From assembly GCF_001649575.2 (NCBI RefSeq), contig NC_051449.1, positions 12,604,908 to 12,668,907 on the forward strand: DNA of 64,000 nt, in the 5' to 3' direction. Position numbers and translations under genes: made by a program. Of this stretch, positions 1-49,160 are shown piece after piece; the first letter of the stretch is position 1; the number at the start of each line of letters is the position of its first letter. The notes beneath the pieces were generated by a model. That model had not been told where the DNA came from. It saw only the letters and a list, made by a program, of their open reading frames with translations, and did no database searches. The DNA comes from Kryptolebias marmoratus. Its lineage: Eukaryota > Chordata > Actinopteri > Cyprinodontiformes > Rivulidae.

Positions 1-1589
1 TATATTCATTTTGATCTAGTCCTCTCTGTTGTATTTTATACCAGATTGTCAAATTTACAAACTCTCTTTTTTCTAAATTTATGATTGTGAAATTATATCT
101 TAAAAGAACATCATGTTGCATAATGTACATTTCAGAGTCCCATTCCATAGCTCAGCAGGCTCCATTGCTACTTCAAGTTCACTTTGAATAATGAAAGCTT
201 GTTAAAGCAAGAGGGGGTGGTGAGGTTATGTGCACATATATATGCTCTCTTTCTAAACCTTTCATCTATGGATTAAAATAATTGCTTTCCCCACTGAAAC
301 CACAGTAGGAAAATTCACACTCAGACAGAATCTACAGCTTGTTATATTTTAAGCAGAGTAAACTCAACTTCCTGTTACGTTTACTTTTCTTTTCTAGTTT
401 ATTTGCTCGTCAAAGCCTACAAACCCAAAAAAGCCACATTTCTTTGTTTGACATTCCAAATTCCAACTCTTTCACAGTTATTATTTTCTTCTCAAACAAA
501 AACCCATGGTCAGAATCTTCATTTTGAAATTTAGGACTGGAAAGGTATAAGAAAGTGTCTAAACATAAGGCTCTTTGTAATTAAAAAAGTCAATGCTAAG
601 TAAAATGTGATGTCCACATATGTGGACGCCAGGTCCTAGGAGGTTGAGAGTTAAAGGAAAATGAATTTGTTTAATATTCTTTATTTTATGTTTACTGTAG
701 CCTGTGACAAACTTACAGAATCAGATCCCGTGAAGCTCATTAAAAGAGTAATAAATTTTTTATAGTGAATCAAGTGGCTAAAAAATATAGATTGAATCCC
801 TACCATTTTATTATAAAATTAAAAGGCATTGTTTGGTGTCTCAAACCTAGTGTAAGCTCGTGTTGGGATCTGAACACAACCAAGTAAAATAAAAGGTTTA
901 CAATAGTCATTGCAACATTTAATTTTTTTTATTTTTTGGTTTTCCGAATTGTTGTCTTGGGATGTGGGATAAACCAACTGATAATTAAGAATTTCCCTTG
1001 GCCAATAGAATAAAGTGAAAAATGTAAATTAGGGTGTTGTTAATGAAGTTTAGTTAATGTGTGGCTAAAGACAAGAAATTTCCAGCTGAATACAAGTAGT
1101 TAATGTTTTCAAAAGGGTCCCTTTTTGTGAAACTTGGGTCTTTAGAAACTTTATTTTTTCTGCTCTGTGATGAATTATTTTATGTCTTCTATCCAGTGCA
1201 GATGAGCACTTAGGTCTGCAAATACATATTCTCATCCAGTGATGGAATACCAAACGTTAAGTGAATTTCATTTTGGTCCATTTTACCATTAATTGTAGAA
1301 TGAACCTACCCTACTTTTTTCAGGGACCAGTGAAAAAGTAATTGCTTTATCCAGATTGTTTTTTTTTTCTTTTTTTCTTTTTATTATAGTATATTTTGAA
1401 ATTAAATTTTCCCTGACCAAAAGATGTCATACCATATTTGATTACATCAACTCCTGGAGGAACATAATGACCAACTGCACTTGTCTTTGTTGAAGAATGA
1501 CATAAGAAAAGAATGGGCAAAACGACAAGGCAGGCTGCTGTTTTTCTACCAGACCCAGAGGCTGTGACAGAGAAGGAGGGGAAAATGAG

Positions 1590-1830
1590 GGGGTAAATAG
1601 GTCTGATTATCAAGGTGGCCTAATGGTGCTGACTGTACCTATTTGACAGGCTAATAGCACACTTGACAGATAGATGTAGAAGAAGCATTGCCCAGGCCTA
1701 TTGTCGAAGCCTGCTGCAATAATGAGGTGTCCTCCAGTAATCTGCCAGGCCTGTGTCCAGCCTTTTGTGGCCCTTTTGTCGCCCAGTAATTGCACTGTTC
1801 CCAGCCTCGACAGGGGTTTGAAGAACGCCA
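1590..1830. promoter_or_regulatory. Candidate intronic regulatory element (Meis-like motifs)
   Basis: A complex, less AT-rich stretch in a low-complexity neighbourhood, with two TTGACAG cores (1643-1649 and 1663-1669) 20 bases apart and a TAATTG. Such composition is common in conserved fish enhancers, but conservation cannot be seen here. Confidence 0.25.
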
Positions 1831-2237
1831 TCGACAATGCAGAAGTGTACAGAAGAAACTAAAGGGAAGGATGCACTGAAAAACTAAAACCAAAGATACT
1901 TGTGAATTACAAGCCTCTATTTTTGCTGGGTCAAAAAGACTGCTGTTGCTCGTAGTAAAAAGGCACTTGGCCACTTCTGTGAACCATGACAGTCCTCCGC
2001 TCTATTTAAAATGCAAGTTTCATGCAAACTAAATAGAATGTTTGAACACATGCAAAACAGCAACAAAAAAGTTCTCCATAGCCTTGCTTGTATAAACTCA
2101 TTGGCATGCATGAATGATAATGCCAGCTGACCTGATACAGAAGCGTCAGGTCATCCAGACATCTGGCCCAAACAGGGATACTTTTTGCAAATAGTTGTTT
2201 TTAATAGCTATTTTGATTGTCTATAAAAATTGATCAA

Positions 2238-2291
<54 letters not shown>

Positions 2292-2292
2292 T
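2238..2292. repeat. (ATT)n microsatellite
   Basis: About 18 perfect ATT units in the upstream intron. Confidence 0.97.
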
Positions 2293-4569
2293 AAGCTTGT
2301 GCAAGTCCTAGATTCATATCACAGTATAGTCGACATTGACTAGAAGTCACACTTGTGTGATGTAAAAGTACAAAAACAAAAGTGCATGAACTTTGAACTA
2401 AATAAATGACAAAATAAATAAAAAATACCTTAGACAAAACTACTAAAATTAGTAAAATAAATGATAGTTTCAAATGCATATTTGTTAAGCAGTTGATTGA
2501 TTATGTTTTGTGATGCATGCATGATTAAATATTTAATTAAATACTTTTTATTGTGTTGTGCAGAACACATTTTAATATTAGATACAGTTTTTTTAATAAC
2601 ATCATGCCCATAAAATTGCAGCTAATTCCATTTAGATAAAGAGTCATCAGAATAAGCACTCTAATTGGGAGTATTTCCTAAAAGCAGTCCCCTAAATCTT
2701 AAAGATGTAAAGGAAAACTGGCTAGCGTTCACCTTTATTTCTCAACTCTCAGCTCATAAAGAAGTGTGACTTGGCCATAAGGGCCCATGTCATTAATCCT
2801 ATATGGTGTGTTACAGTTTTATAGGACAGTTTCACTAGTTATAAAACTTTTAACTTGCATCTTTGGATGGTGATGCGCACCTTTCAAGGAACACTTGTAA
2901 AAAGAGCTGCAGAGTTTAGATGTGCAAAAGCAAGAGAGTGTAACTCGAAGCTTAACTTTAAGGTTCTATGGTTTTGTTGTGTTTTCTATTCAAAGATTTA
3001 TTCCCAAAGTAACTAATTATTGATGGTTCTCAGTTTCGAGCAAAACCAAGTACGATATTTAGAAGACAAATAAAGATTTATATTTCTTATTTTGCTCTCC
3101 CTGTTTAACCTTGCTTTAGTGAAGACTGTGAGGAGATAGGAGAATGTCTAAGCTGTCTTGAAAACAGCATGCAGCAAATGTTGGAAAAGTTTTGCAAAAA
3201 AAAAAGAAACTTTTTATGAGAAAAGAAAAAGGAAAGTGAATTTGAATGTGAAAGAGTTGAGGGGGTACAATGATGGAGGAGGGAAAGGGAGTGTTTAAAG
3301 GATGCAGAGTGAACCACCAAAGAGTCAATTTAACTGCTCTAAATCCTTGCTTGCGTCTGAGAGGAAGAACTGATCAATAGTGTGATTTAGGAGTTCATTC
3401 ATGGCTCCTGCTCTCCAGGAGATGCACACACTCGCACACACATAAAGATAAAGATACTAACATGCAAAAGTAAACCCTTTAAAGTGATTATTCATTCCTG
3501 ACCTGGTTTTAGTCATATTAATTTATGTTAGCGACTAAAAAAAATAACATTTTTGTCATATTGTTAAATTTAGAGAGAATTAGACACTACCTACTTCCAG
3601 TGAATTAATAAAAATTGTAAATGGCACCAAAGGTAAATATGTGGCAGCCACACTGCTAATAAAAAAAAGTTCTCTTTTTCAGCTAATACACAATAGTTCT
3701 CTGATCTCACAGACACAGCCTTCTTGACCTAAATTATGTGCCAACAATCTCTCAGACCACAGAATGCCAATTATATCTGCAAACAATCCTCCTCCGCTTA
3801 GCTGATGTTTGGAGAGCTATTCCCACAGAAATGCAAACACCACTATCCTCAGCCTTCTATCGGCAAGTCTGATCGGGTGGGTTGTGTTTAGGATAGTGAG
3901 ATCCAAAGCACTAGACTGAAATCCAAACAACTAGATGAATTAAAGAAATCTGCTCCCAGTGGAGCTCTGAAATCAGATGAGATGTTAAGCAAACATGTCT
4001 GTAGAAGATATTCAGGACACTACTCATTATGTCCCTCTAGTTTACATTTGTTTAAGGGATATTCCCTCTTTTTCTTGTTTCTTCCCACTGTGAGAGCCTG
4101 TGTGTCCCTGTGTTCCATTATGTTAAGAGTTTTTAGCGGCTCTCTCTGGCATGCCCTTTTTTTAATCAGATGTTCTTATGAATGTTACATCCTGTCCCTG
4201 AATCTAGAAAATGAGGTATCATCTGCTGGTTCAATAAAAAGAATGGGGGAAAAAAAGGAGTTTGGGGTTAAATGCTTGTATGCACAGTTGTCACTTTTGA
4301 TGTTTTCATTTTGTCTAAGAAGTGACAGTGCATACATGTTTGTGTCTTTATGTGCTTGTGCCAATCTGAATTTATGTGCAAGCTGTGCATGGCTTCTTCT
4401 TCTTTTATTTATTTTATTTTATTTTTTCTGGTTTGCAAAATGAAACCACATAGAGCTGTGTTCAAAATCCTCTATGTATAATGTGATTTTGAAAAATAAT
4501 TCAAGCCATGGGTACTTGAGAGAAGTTCCTGGTGCTGAACTGATCCCTCTTTAAGATGTTTGAGAAAGA

Positions 4570-4720
4570 CCCATTACCATGTAGTCATGGCTGGCTTGGC
4601 CCTCTGAGCCTCTGGTAATAAGGTGGCTAGAAGTCGAACCTATATGCCTTTGACTGAAGCATAGCACATGACTATACGCTGCTACCCTCATCTGAGCTAC
4701 TGAGTCCCTATTAAGAGCCT
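4570..4720 (-). repeat. Possible tRNA-derived SINE head
   Basis: Read on the minus strand, 4681-4699 gives TAGCTCAGATGAGGGTAGC, close to a pol III A box, and 4633-4640 gives GGTTCGAC, the core of a B box. Between them a 6-bp stem with a 7-base loop (4661-4679 region) sits where an anticodon arm would. The A-to-B spacing is about 60 bases rather than about 44, so this is not a functional tRNA gene but fits a worn tRNA-derived SINE. The element's tail would run to lower coordinates; its end is not clear. Confidence 0.4.
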
Positions 4721-5486
4721 GCATGGTTCACTAGTGTGACAGCATCTTAAAGGACAAACTTCAGGTCCACTACAGAGAAAGAACAGTTTGAATTGTGCTT
4801 GCGGCCACAAAATATCTGTATGCATTTTACATTTCTGTTCACGAAGTTGAACAGAGTTTTAGTGCAAGTTTAGTCGACTTATTATGCTTTAACATTTTGT
4901 CTATAATTTATAGTTTTGCGGGAATAACTGAGATGAGACTGGGTTTTCTGACTTGAAATTTTAACATGAAGGGAATCTAACTGACAAAAAGCTACAAAAA
5001 AGTATTTTGTTTGCTTGTTTCCTTTGGAGTGAACTCACTGCAATAAATATATTCTGTTTTGTTTAGAGCATAGGTGTTTCTGTACCGACTTCTTACAATA
5101 TAAACCTTATCATGTGGTGAGTGAAATCAACAAACAAAATGTTAGTCACAGACAATAACTACTCACACCCTGAAGAGGGCACACGTTTAATATTTTATTG
5201 TTGGTTTTGTTGTTGTTGTTAACTGTAATGACAAAAAGTGTGTAAAGGAAGATAATATCTAAAGCACTCCCCACCAAAGCAAAGTGTGAATGGCTAGTTC
5301 AGATGACACTCAGGGACTTGAACCTGAAGATCTGTCTGCTTGTTTCAGACAAGAAGTGTAGAAAAGTTTTGTATTTGTGGTGATCTATTGCAGCAGTGCT
5401 GAGCAAGAGGTGAATATGAGGAAAGTCAAAAGGATTATATTTTGCGCTCTCTAAACTAGGCCTCAGTTCCCTGCGACAAGCATGTT

Positions 5487-5572
5487 GGATGGATGGATGG
5501 ATGGATGGATGGATGGATGGATGGATGGATGGATGGATGGATGGATGGATGGATGGATGGATGGATGGATGG
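5487..5572. repeat. (GGAT)n microsatellite
   Basis: About 21 GGAT units. The sequence just before it (CCCTGCGACAAGC) resembles the end of a widespread fish repeat whose 3' terminus grades into GGATG units, so this tract may be an expanded repeat tail. The long MDGW-type and PSIH-type open frames across it are repeat artefacts. Confidence 0.95.
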
Positions 5573-6165
5573 CACACCCATACTCACTCAGCTGAGAAGT
5601 TACATATGAGTGTTTACCACTTGTTTTATTTTGTTTTTAGCTTTATTTTATTTTTTTCCCATTGGCAGATGTTATTCAGCTATGTAGTACTTGTTAATGT
5701 GCATTAAGTCTGAACAAAATTAAATAAAAAAAGAAGCTTTGGAGTTCTAAAAAACCTGTTGTTTTGCACATGGCCAGTAGGACAAAGTTGACAAAACCTA
5801 TATAGCTTTACACGGCCTACTATTTGTTTCTTTTTCCTTTTTGTAACAAACATGTATCAAACATTGCCCCCAAAACAGAAGTAAGCACCAAACCATGATT
5901 TATGTGTGCCGTAACACGCCAAGAAAAGAAAACAAATTATTTTATGTTGGCTTAAGAATAAAGACTTTTTTTCTGTTGAAGAGTTTGTACAGTTTGTTAT
6001 TCAAAGGAGTACCCCTCTGCTGGTGTAAACTGTTGTAGACAGGCTGTGTGGTACTGGAGAGAACTTTGTCCTTGTAATGTTGTCAGGGATAATTTGTCTT
6101 AAAAATAACCAATTTTTAACTGAAGGTCTGCATCAGAAACTTTTAACAAGTAGTGAAAAATGTAT

Positions 6166-6191
6166 GGGGATACAGTAGTGGCTGTATCCCC
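6166..6191. repeat. Short inverted repeat beside assembly gap
   Basis: GGGGATACAG at 6166-6175 pairs perfectly with CTGTATCCCC at 6182-6191 around a 6-base loop. It lies 35 bases before the N gap. Confidence 0.8.
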
Positions 6192-6225
6192 AGTAGTGCT
6201 CAACTGAACTTAATCTGCTAAAAGT

Positions 6226-6394
6226 NNNNNNNNNNNNNNNNNNNNNNNNNNNNNNNNNNNNNNNNNNNNNNNNNNNNNNNNNNNNNNNNNNNNNNNNNNN
6301 NNNNNNNNNNNNNNNNNNNNNNNNNNNNNNNNNNNNNNNNNNNNNNNNNNNNNNNNNNNNNNNNNNNNNNNNNNNNNNNNNNNNNNNNNNNNNN
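6226..6394. other. Assembly gap (169 N)
   Basis: A run of N directly abutting a (TA)n tract, so the gap was probably caused by the microsatellite. Confidence 0.99.

Positions 6395-6452
<58 letters not shown>
6395..6452. repeat. (TA)n microsatellite at gap edge
   Basis: 29 TA units visible; the true length is unknown because the tract continues into the N run. Confidence 0.97.
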
Positions 6453-6453
<1 letters not shown>

Positions 6454-6789
6454 TGTATATCTGTAGTGCATCAAGTTTGACTGCTGTTCCAAATCAGTTT
6501 TTACTCTGAGTTTTATATAAATATTGTACTAAATCATCAATGTACAACAACAAATCTAATATTCTTAACTCTGATCATTAAATTAAAATAATGGCAACCT
6601 TTTGCTTAAGTTACCATAATGAAAATAGAAGCTCAGGTCAGTGCCAAATATGCATATACATGATCTAACTCATTTGTATTCTACAGCTGATTAAAAATAC
6701 AAAGGTAAATAAGCTCTTCATTCTATCATCATCTCTTCTTATTCTTCTTTCTGTCCCTCCTTCCTCCTCCTCTTCCTCCTCCTCTTCCC

Positions 6790-7100
6790 GCTCTCTTTCT
6801 AAGTCAGACGCTCAGAGGCTTTGACTTTGATTAATGGTGAGCCGAGCTCTGCATTAAAAGCCAGCGGCTGCAAGTGGGGCCAGATAAAAGTGGAGCACAG
6901 GAACAAGGGATGGGCGGGATGGAGGGAGGAGAGAGGAGTGCGGGACACAGTCACCAATCACTGTCAGCATCATTGTCCCAGGGTGACAATGGGGGTGGGG
7001 GGAAGTTGGAGGGGACAGCGCTGCTTCATTGAGCTGAATCTCACCCTCGTACAGGCCTGGCACATTGTCTCTGACAGGCTCTTCACACATAGGTCATAAG
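6790..7100. promoter_or_regulatory. Candidate intronic regulatory element (Sox-like palindrome)
   Basis: GC-rich 300-base island containing CTTTGACTTTGATTAATGG and the inverted pair CATTGTC (6971-6977) / GACAATG (6985-6991), two opposed Sox-type cores 7 bases apart. The open frames here on both strands resemble nothing known. Confidence 0.3.
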
Positions 7101-7439
7101 GGCACATATAAATGTACACATGGTCCTTATTTTACTCTGTCCAGCTTCTCCTCCCAGAACAGTCTCTGTTGTTACAATAATTGATAGTAATGAGATAGTC
7201 TTGCTGTTTCAGTTTTAGTTAATACAAAAACCTTAACAGCCCGAGGCACAACAGGTGAGCTGATAAAAATGGCATGAGATGAGCTTAGAGTTAACCAAGA
7301 CTATACATCTCATAACATGTCTAAAAAGTATCTATAAAGACCACATTTTTTGTCTTTCGACTTTGCTTATTGCTTTACATTTGAATGGATAAACTGAGTT
7401 GAGAACAGAAGTTTAAGCTCTCCTCTCCAGCCACTTTTC

Positions 7440-7680
7440 TCACTGCAGGAATTTCTGAGTGGCGCACCCCTCCCCTGGGTCTGTCAGGAACAGTGTGCTT
7501 GTGGCCGGTAATTGATAATGCGGCCCAGGCAGCCCTAGCCCTGGTCAGTGGAGCGTGAACTAGCCTGAGAAGTAGAGAGGCTGGAAGAAGTGCACTGGGG
7601 TGAAGCTCAGTCCTCTAACTCTCTGTGTAGACGATGAGGGAGAAAGGGAGGGCTAGAGGTTAGAACCAAGGGAGGCAAGC
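7440..7680. promoter_or_regulatory. Candidate intronic regulatory element
   Basis: GC-richer, non-repetitive stretch with GGTAATTGATAATG (homeodomain-type core) within CCGG..GCCC-rich sequence. No coding potential seen. Confidence 0.2.
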
Positions 7681-8969
7681 GGAGTACAATCCACATAAAC
7701 AGCTCATTCATTTGTTCACATTTGCATTTTCACATTTTAGAGGATGATTTGACACTCAAAACATGAAATATCAATATTAAATAAAACTAAGAAACAAGCC
7801 CAGTTTCCTACAAAACATAATAAAAAATAATAATAATAATCACTAAGGTTTCTACTAAAGGGATTGCTTAGATGCCTTTTAATGAGAAGAGTTATTCAGA
7901 GACATGGTGAGTGCAGATCAGGTGGAGTAACAAGTAGGTCTTTGCATTGAAGAGCCATGTGGCTGATAGGCACAGCATGCAGAGCTGGGCTTTTTAATGT
8001 GCTGTATTTATGGGTGCAGATATGAGGGAAGGAACTGGGATCTAATCAAACTTACTTGTATGTTTACAAATTAGTTTGATTAGGCAGTGTGGTGGCATAA
8101 TCTCTTAAACTTGAAGTTTTGGTTTATTTTAGACTTCAAGAAGTGTATAATGACTTTAACATTTATAATTTGTCATTTTTATATATTATTAATAAAACTG
8201 ACATGTACATAAAAGAGCAATTTGGTAGTCATCGACAATTTCCAGATAATCAGCTTTATTCTTGGACGTGGTTATAATTCAAGTTCAAAATTACAAAGCA
8301 ACAGACATAATGCGCGCACATACACGTATAATATTTATACTGCCTCACAATGTGTGATGACTTCCATCATATGGTTCATGTAAAAAGTGAAGAAGAGCAG
8401 AGATCACAGTGCAGAGGGGAAAAAAACGGTTAAACTGACAGATCATCTGTGTGCAGCCAAGTGTGAAGCTGAAAGATGAAAAAGTTTGGGCAGCTGAGCT
8501 GAAGGATTATACATCATACCACAATGCTATTTTTACTTTAAAGGTTTAATATAACAAATAGCATTTGGTTCAAAAAGAAAAAGGTTATGTTGCATATTGA
8601 AAGCAGAATGCCTTTTACATTAAGTGTCACAAAAAATTCAGTTTTCAGTCTAGACCACATATTTATTTTTTTGAACAACGATGAGAAATGGTGCTTATGT
8701 TATTTAGAGAGAGATCTTTTGAGAGTCTGCTTTTTTAATTTTGTTCTCAGTGCCATACAGAACATTTCTGAAATTAAAATTATTTGCTTTGACTTGTTAA
8801 ATAAATAGTGGTGAGAACAATTATGTTAAGATTTTAAATTTTGTTGAGTCGCAAACAAATTATATTGTTTTAATATAATATGTTTGGATAGAGATTTTAA
8901 CAAGAACACAGAAAAATTCAAAACATCTCACCAATAAATTTAAAATCTATGGCACTTTAAGACACTTTA

Positions 8970-9007
8970 AGTAAAAGTATGCACTTTATTAATTGCATAC
9001 TTTTACT
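8970..9007. repeat. 14-bp perfect inverted repeat
   Basis: AGTAAAAGTATGCA (8970-8983) and its exact reverse complement TGCATACTTTTACT (8994-9007) flank a 10-base AT loop. The match continues imperfectly outward (TTTA / TTAAA). It may be a small hairpin or the core of a worn MITE. Confidence 0.8.
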
Positions 9008-9339
9008 GTTAAAACTAAACAGTGAGTCCATGTGGGTGGTTCATGTGAGGCTGCACAGCTTACTAGTCTTGGATGCTTGATGGGCACCTTTTTCATGGCA
9101 CAATAGATGACTGACACAACAGTTAGTCTTTTTTTGTGACTTCTGAACACACTCACACACACACACACAAAGTATGCAGGTTATCCAACCAGCAAAGGTT
9201 TTATGGCTGCATGTGACTGCTGCCAACATTTGATAGCTTACTTGAACATATTCCCTGCTGAAATGTAGCACAATGTATTTCTGAAAACATGTTAGGAGAG
9301 CAATAACCCACACAGGAGCTGAATATTCTTTAAATCAAG

Positions 9340-9560
9340 ATTGGCTGAGGTTTAAAGATTTCCCTGGGTCTCCAAAGGCTGTAAGTACATGCTCGTTGAC
9401 CCTAATTTGCATAAAGCAGCCCTGACCTCAACTTTATGTAAATGAGGAGGAGCTGGTGTGACTCCCGGCCTCTTGAAATGCAACACCACACTAGAGAATT
9501 CATTGCAGCTTTGCTTATTTAGACGCTGGACATGATGGATACTTTGGACATATGCCATTA
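9340..9560. promoter_or_regulatory. Candidate intronic regulatory element (octamer-like)
   Basis: Contains ATTTGCATA at 9405-9413, an octamer/POU core, followed by ATGTAAATGAG about 30 bases later, in a complex non-repetitive stretch. Confidence 0.25.
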
Positions 9561-10215
9561 GTGCGCCTGTATTCAGCCAGTGCTACTCAGCTCAACAACA
9601 GATTAAATTTACAATTTATGCTTTCTGGACCAAAGCCAGACAATTCTAGTTAAATTATAGGTAAACTGCTATTAATTGAAGGTGAGACTTAAACTGAAAA
9701 CTCAGAACTATGTTTATTGTTTCCATGCTTTTCTCTCATCATATTCATCAGTTCCTCAAGCCTTCTATCTCACCAAGATGTTTTTTGTTTTTGTTTTTCT
9801 GATGGTTTTTGGTTTGTTTGGTTTTTTTACTTTCAAGATCTTTATTTTGGCTGAAGCTGGTTGATATTTGTTCCCACAGGACATAAATATGGTTATGTGC
9901 ATTGTAATCAACCTACTTTAAATAGGTAACTGATTAGATGTAAGAGGCAGCATTCTGTGAAGGATACTGGTAGTCTGCTGTATTTATGCAAAATTGCATA
10001 ATTTGTTATAAGTACAGTATCTATCAAAACTAGGCTGATTTCTAATATGCACAGCTTGTGAAATTTGCATCATAGATTTTAAGTCGGTTTGCAAAGCAGA
10101 ATGCATTTGTCTCATTTTATTAAATCATCACCTATTTATGATCAGCAAATCTGTAGTGGCTTCCAGTTTATATTGACGTGTTGATTTCATGTTACTCTCT
10201 CTATGTTTCTTGCAG

Positions 10216-48247
<38,032 letters not shown>

Positions 48248-49154
48248 CTACAGGAGGCGCTGTGCCACGGAAAGGGCAGCATTCGCAGGACCAACAACGG
48301 TAGCCCTCGAATGACCCCCGATCCATCGGAACGCGCCAGAGTTGAGACTATCGTCTTAATCTAACCCACTAGCATGGCAACAGGAGACCAGGGTCTACAC
48401 TCCCACATGGATAATGGTTGTCATACTTCCTGCAATCCATCCCAGGCATTCAGGGTCCAGACCTGGTACTGTTTCTTCATTTATCACAAAAGGAAGACAA
48501 ACACCAATGGCTGTGGTTTCAAACTGCATTTGTGTCACCATAAAGCAAAACAACTCCAACAATCAGACATCAACACAGGGAACAACTCACAAATTCTAGC
48601 TTTGTGGTAAAATGAGTGAAACTGTTCTTCTATATTATCTGGACTCAAAAAAAAAGAAAAAAAAAAAAAGAAGTTATAATCGTAGACACAGTTGTGAGAC
48701 ATTTAGAAACCTGTGACCTGTGATTTTACCCATACTGTTGTCAGTCTGTGAAATGAAGATGCCTTCACCTGGCAAGAGAAAAGGCCCAGAAGAAGAAGAA
48801 GAAGAAGGAACTACCGGTAGAAGCAAATGGAGGGAGAAGTATACAGGGATGTACAGTAAAGCACCATTTTCAACTTTTGCATCATTTTTTCACTCGTTTA
48901 AGCATTTTTTTAAATAATGTATCTTGAATGAACACATAAAAATTTGAAGCTTAGTTATAGATTTTTTTTTTTTTTTTTTTACCCATCTGTTTGTATGTTT
49001 TGCCACTATAGCAAGATGCCGCCCACTTGTCTTTCAAATGAAACACTACCTGTGGAGGTCTGGTCTGAAGGCCTTGCCAAAGGACTTTATCACCACCTCC
49101 ACCCAGAGAATATAAATAAGTTTATCACTTGCTAAATATGATTATATCTTTCAG

Positions 49155-49160
49155 AATAAA
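49155..49160 (+). terminator. Alternative proximal polyadenylation signal AATAAA
   Basis: Canonical hexamer (CAGAATAAACC) about 0.9 kb after the ephb1 stop. It would give a short 3' UTR. A downstream GT-rich element is weak (GGTGTTATATATG). Confidence 0.3.

Larger units (their letters stand above)
1..10215 (+). other. Probable long ephb1 intron (3' part), no exon seen
   Basis: No open frame here resembles the upstream Eph exons (first FN3, Cys-rich or ephrin-binding domain). An FN3 exon of about 336 bases would show as an open frame above 100 codons, and none fits. The stretch ends in a good acceptor (TTTCTTGCAG) at 10206-10215, so it is most simply the intron before the second FN3 domain. 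It contains an (ATT)n tract, a SINE-like piece, a (GGAT)n tract, an N gap with a (TA)n tract, a 14-base inverted repeat and several regulatory-looking stretches, listed separately. Confidence 0.7.

Noticed and set aside
3982..4443. 153-codon open frame on the plus strand, the longest in the window
   Set aside because: It is rich in Phe, Leu, Ser and Cys as expected from T-rich DNA. It resembles no protein, and has no splice-supported partner exons.
4633..4699. Functional tRNA gene on the minus strand
   Set aside because: A-to-B box spacing is too long, position 33 is C rather than T, and no proper acceptor stem is seen. Kept only as a SINE-like repeat.
5299..5707. Open frames rich in MDGW or PSIH repeats
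   Set aside because: They are translations of the (GGAT)n tract in different frames.
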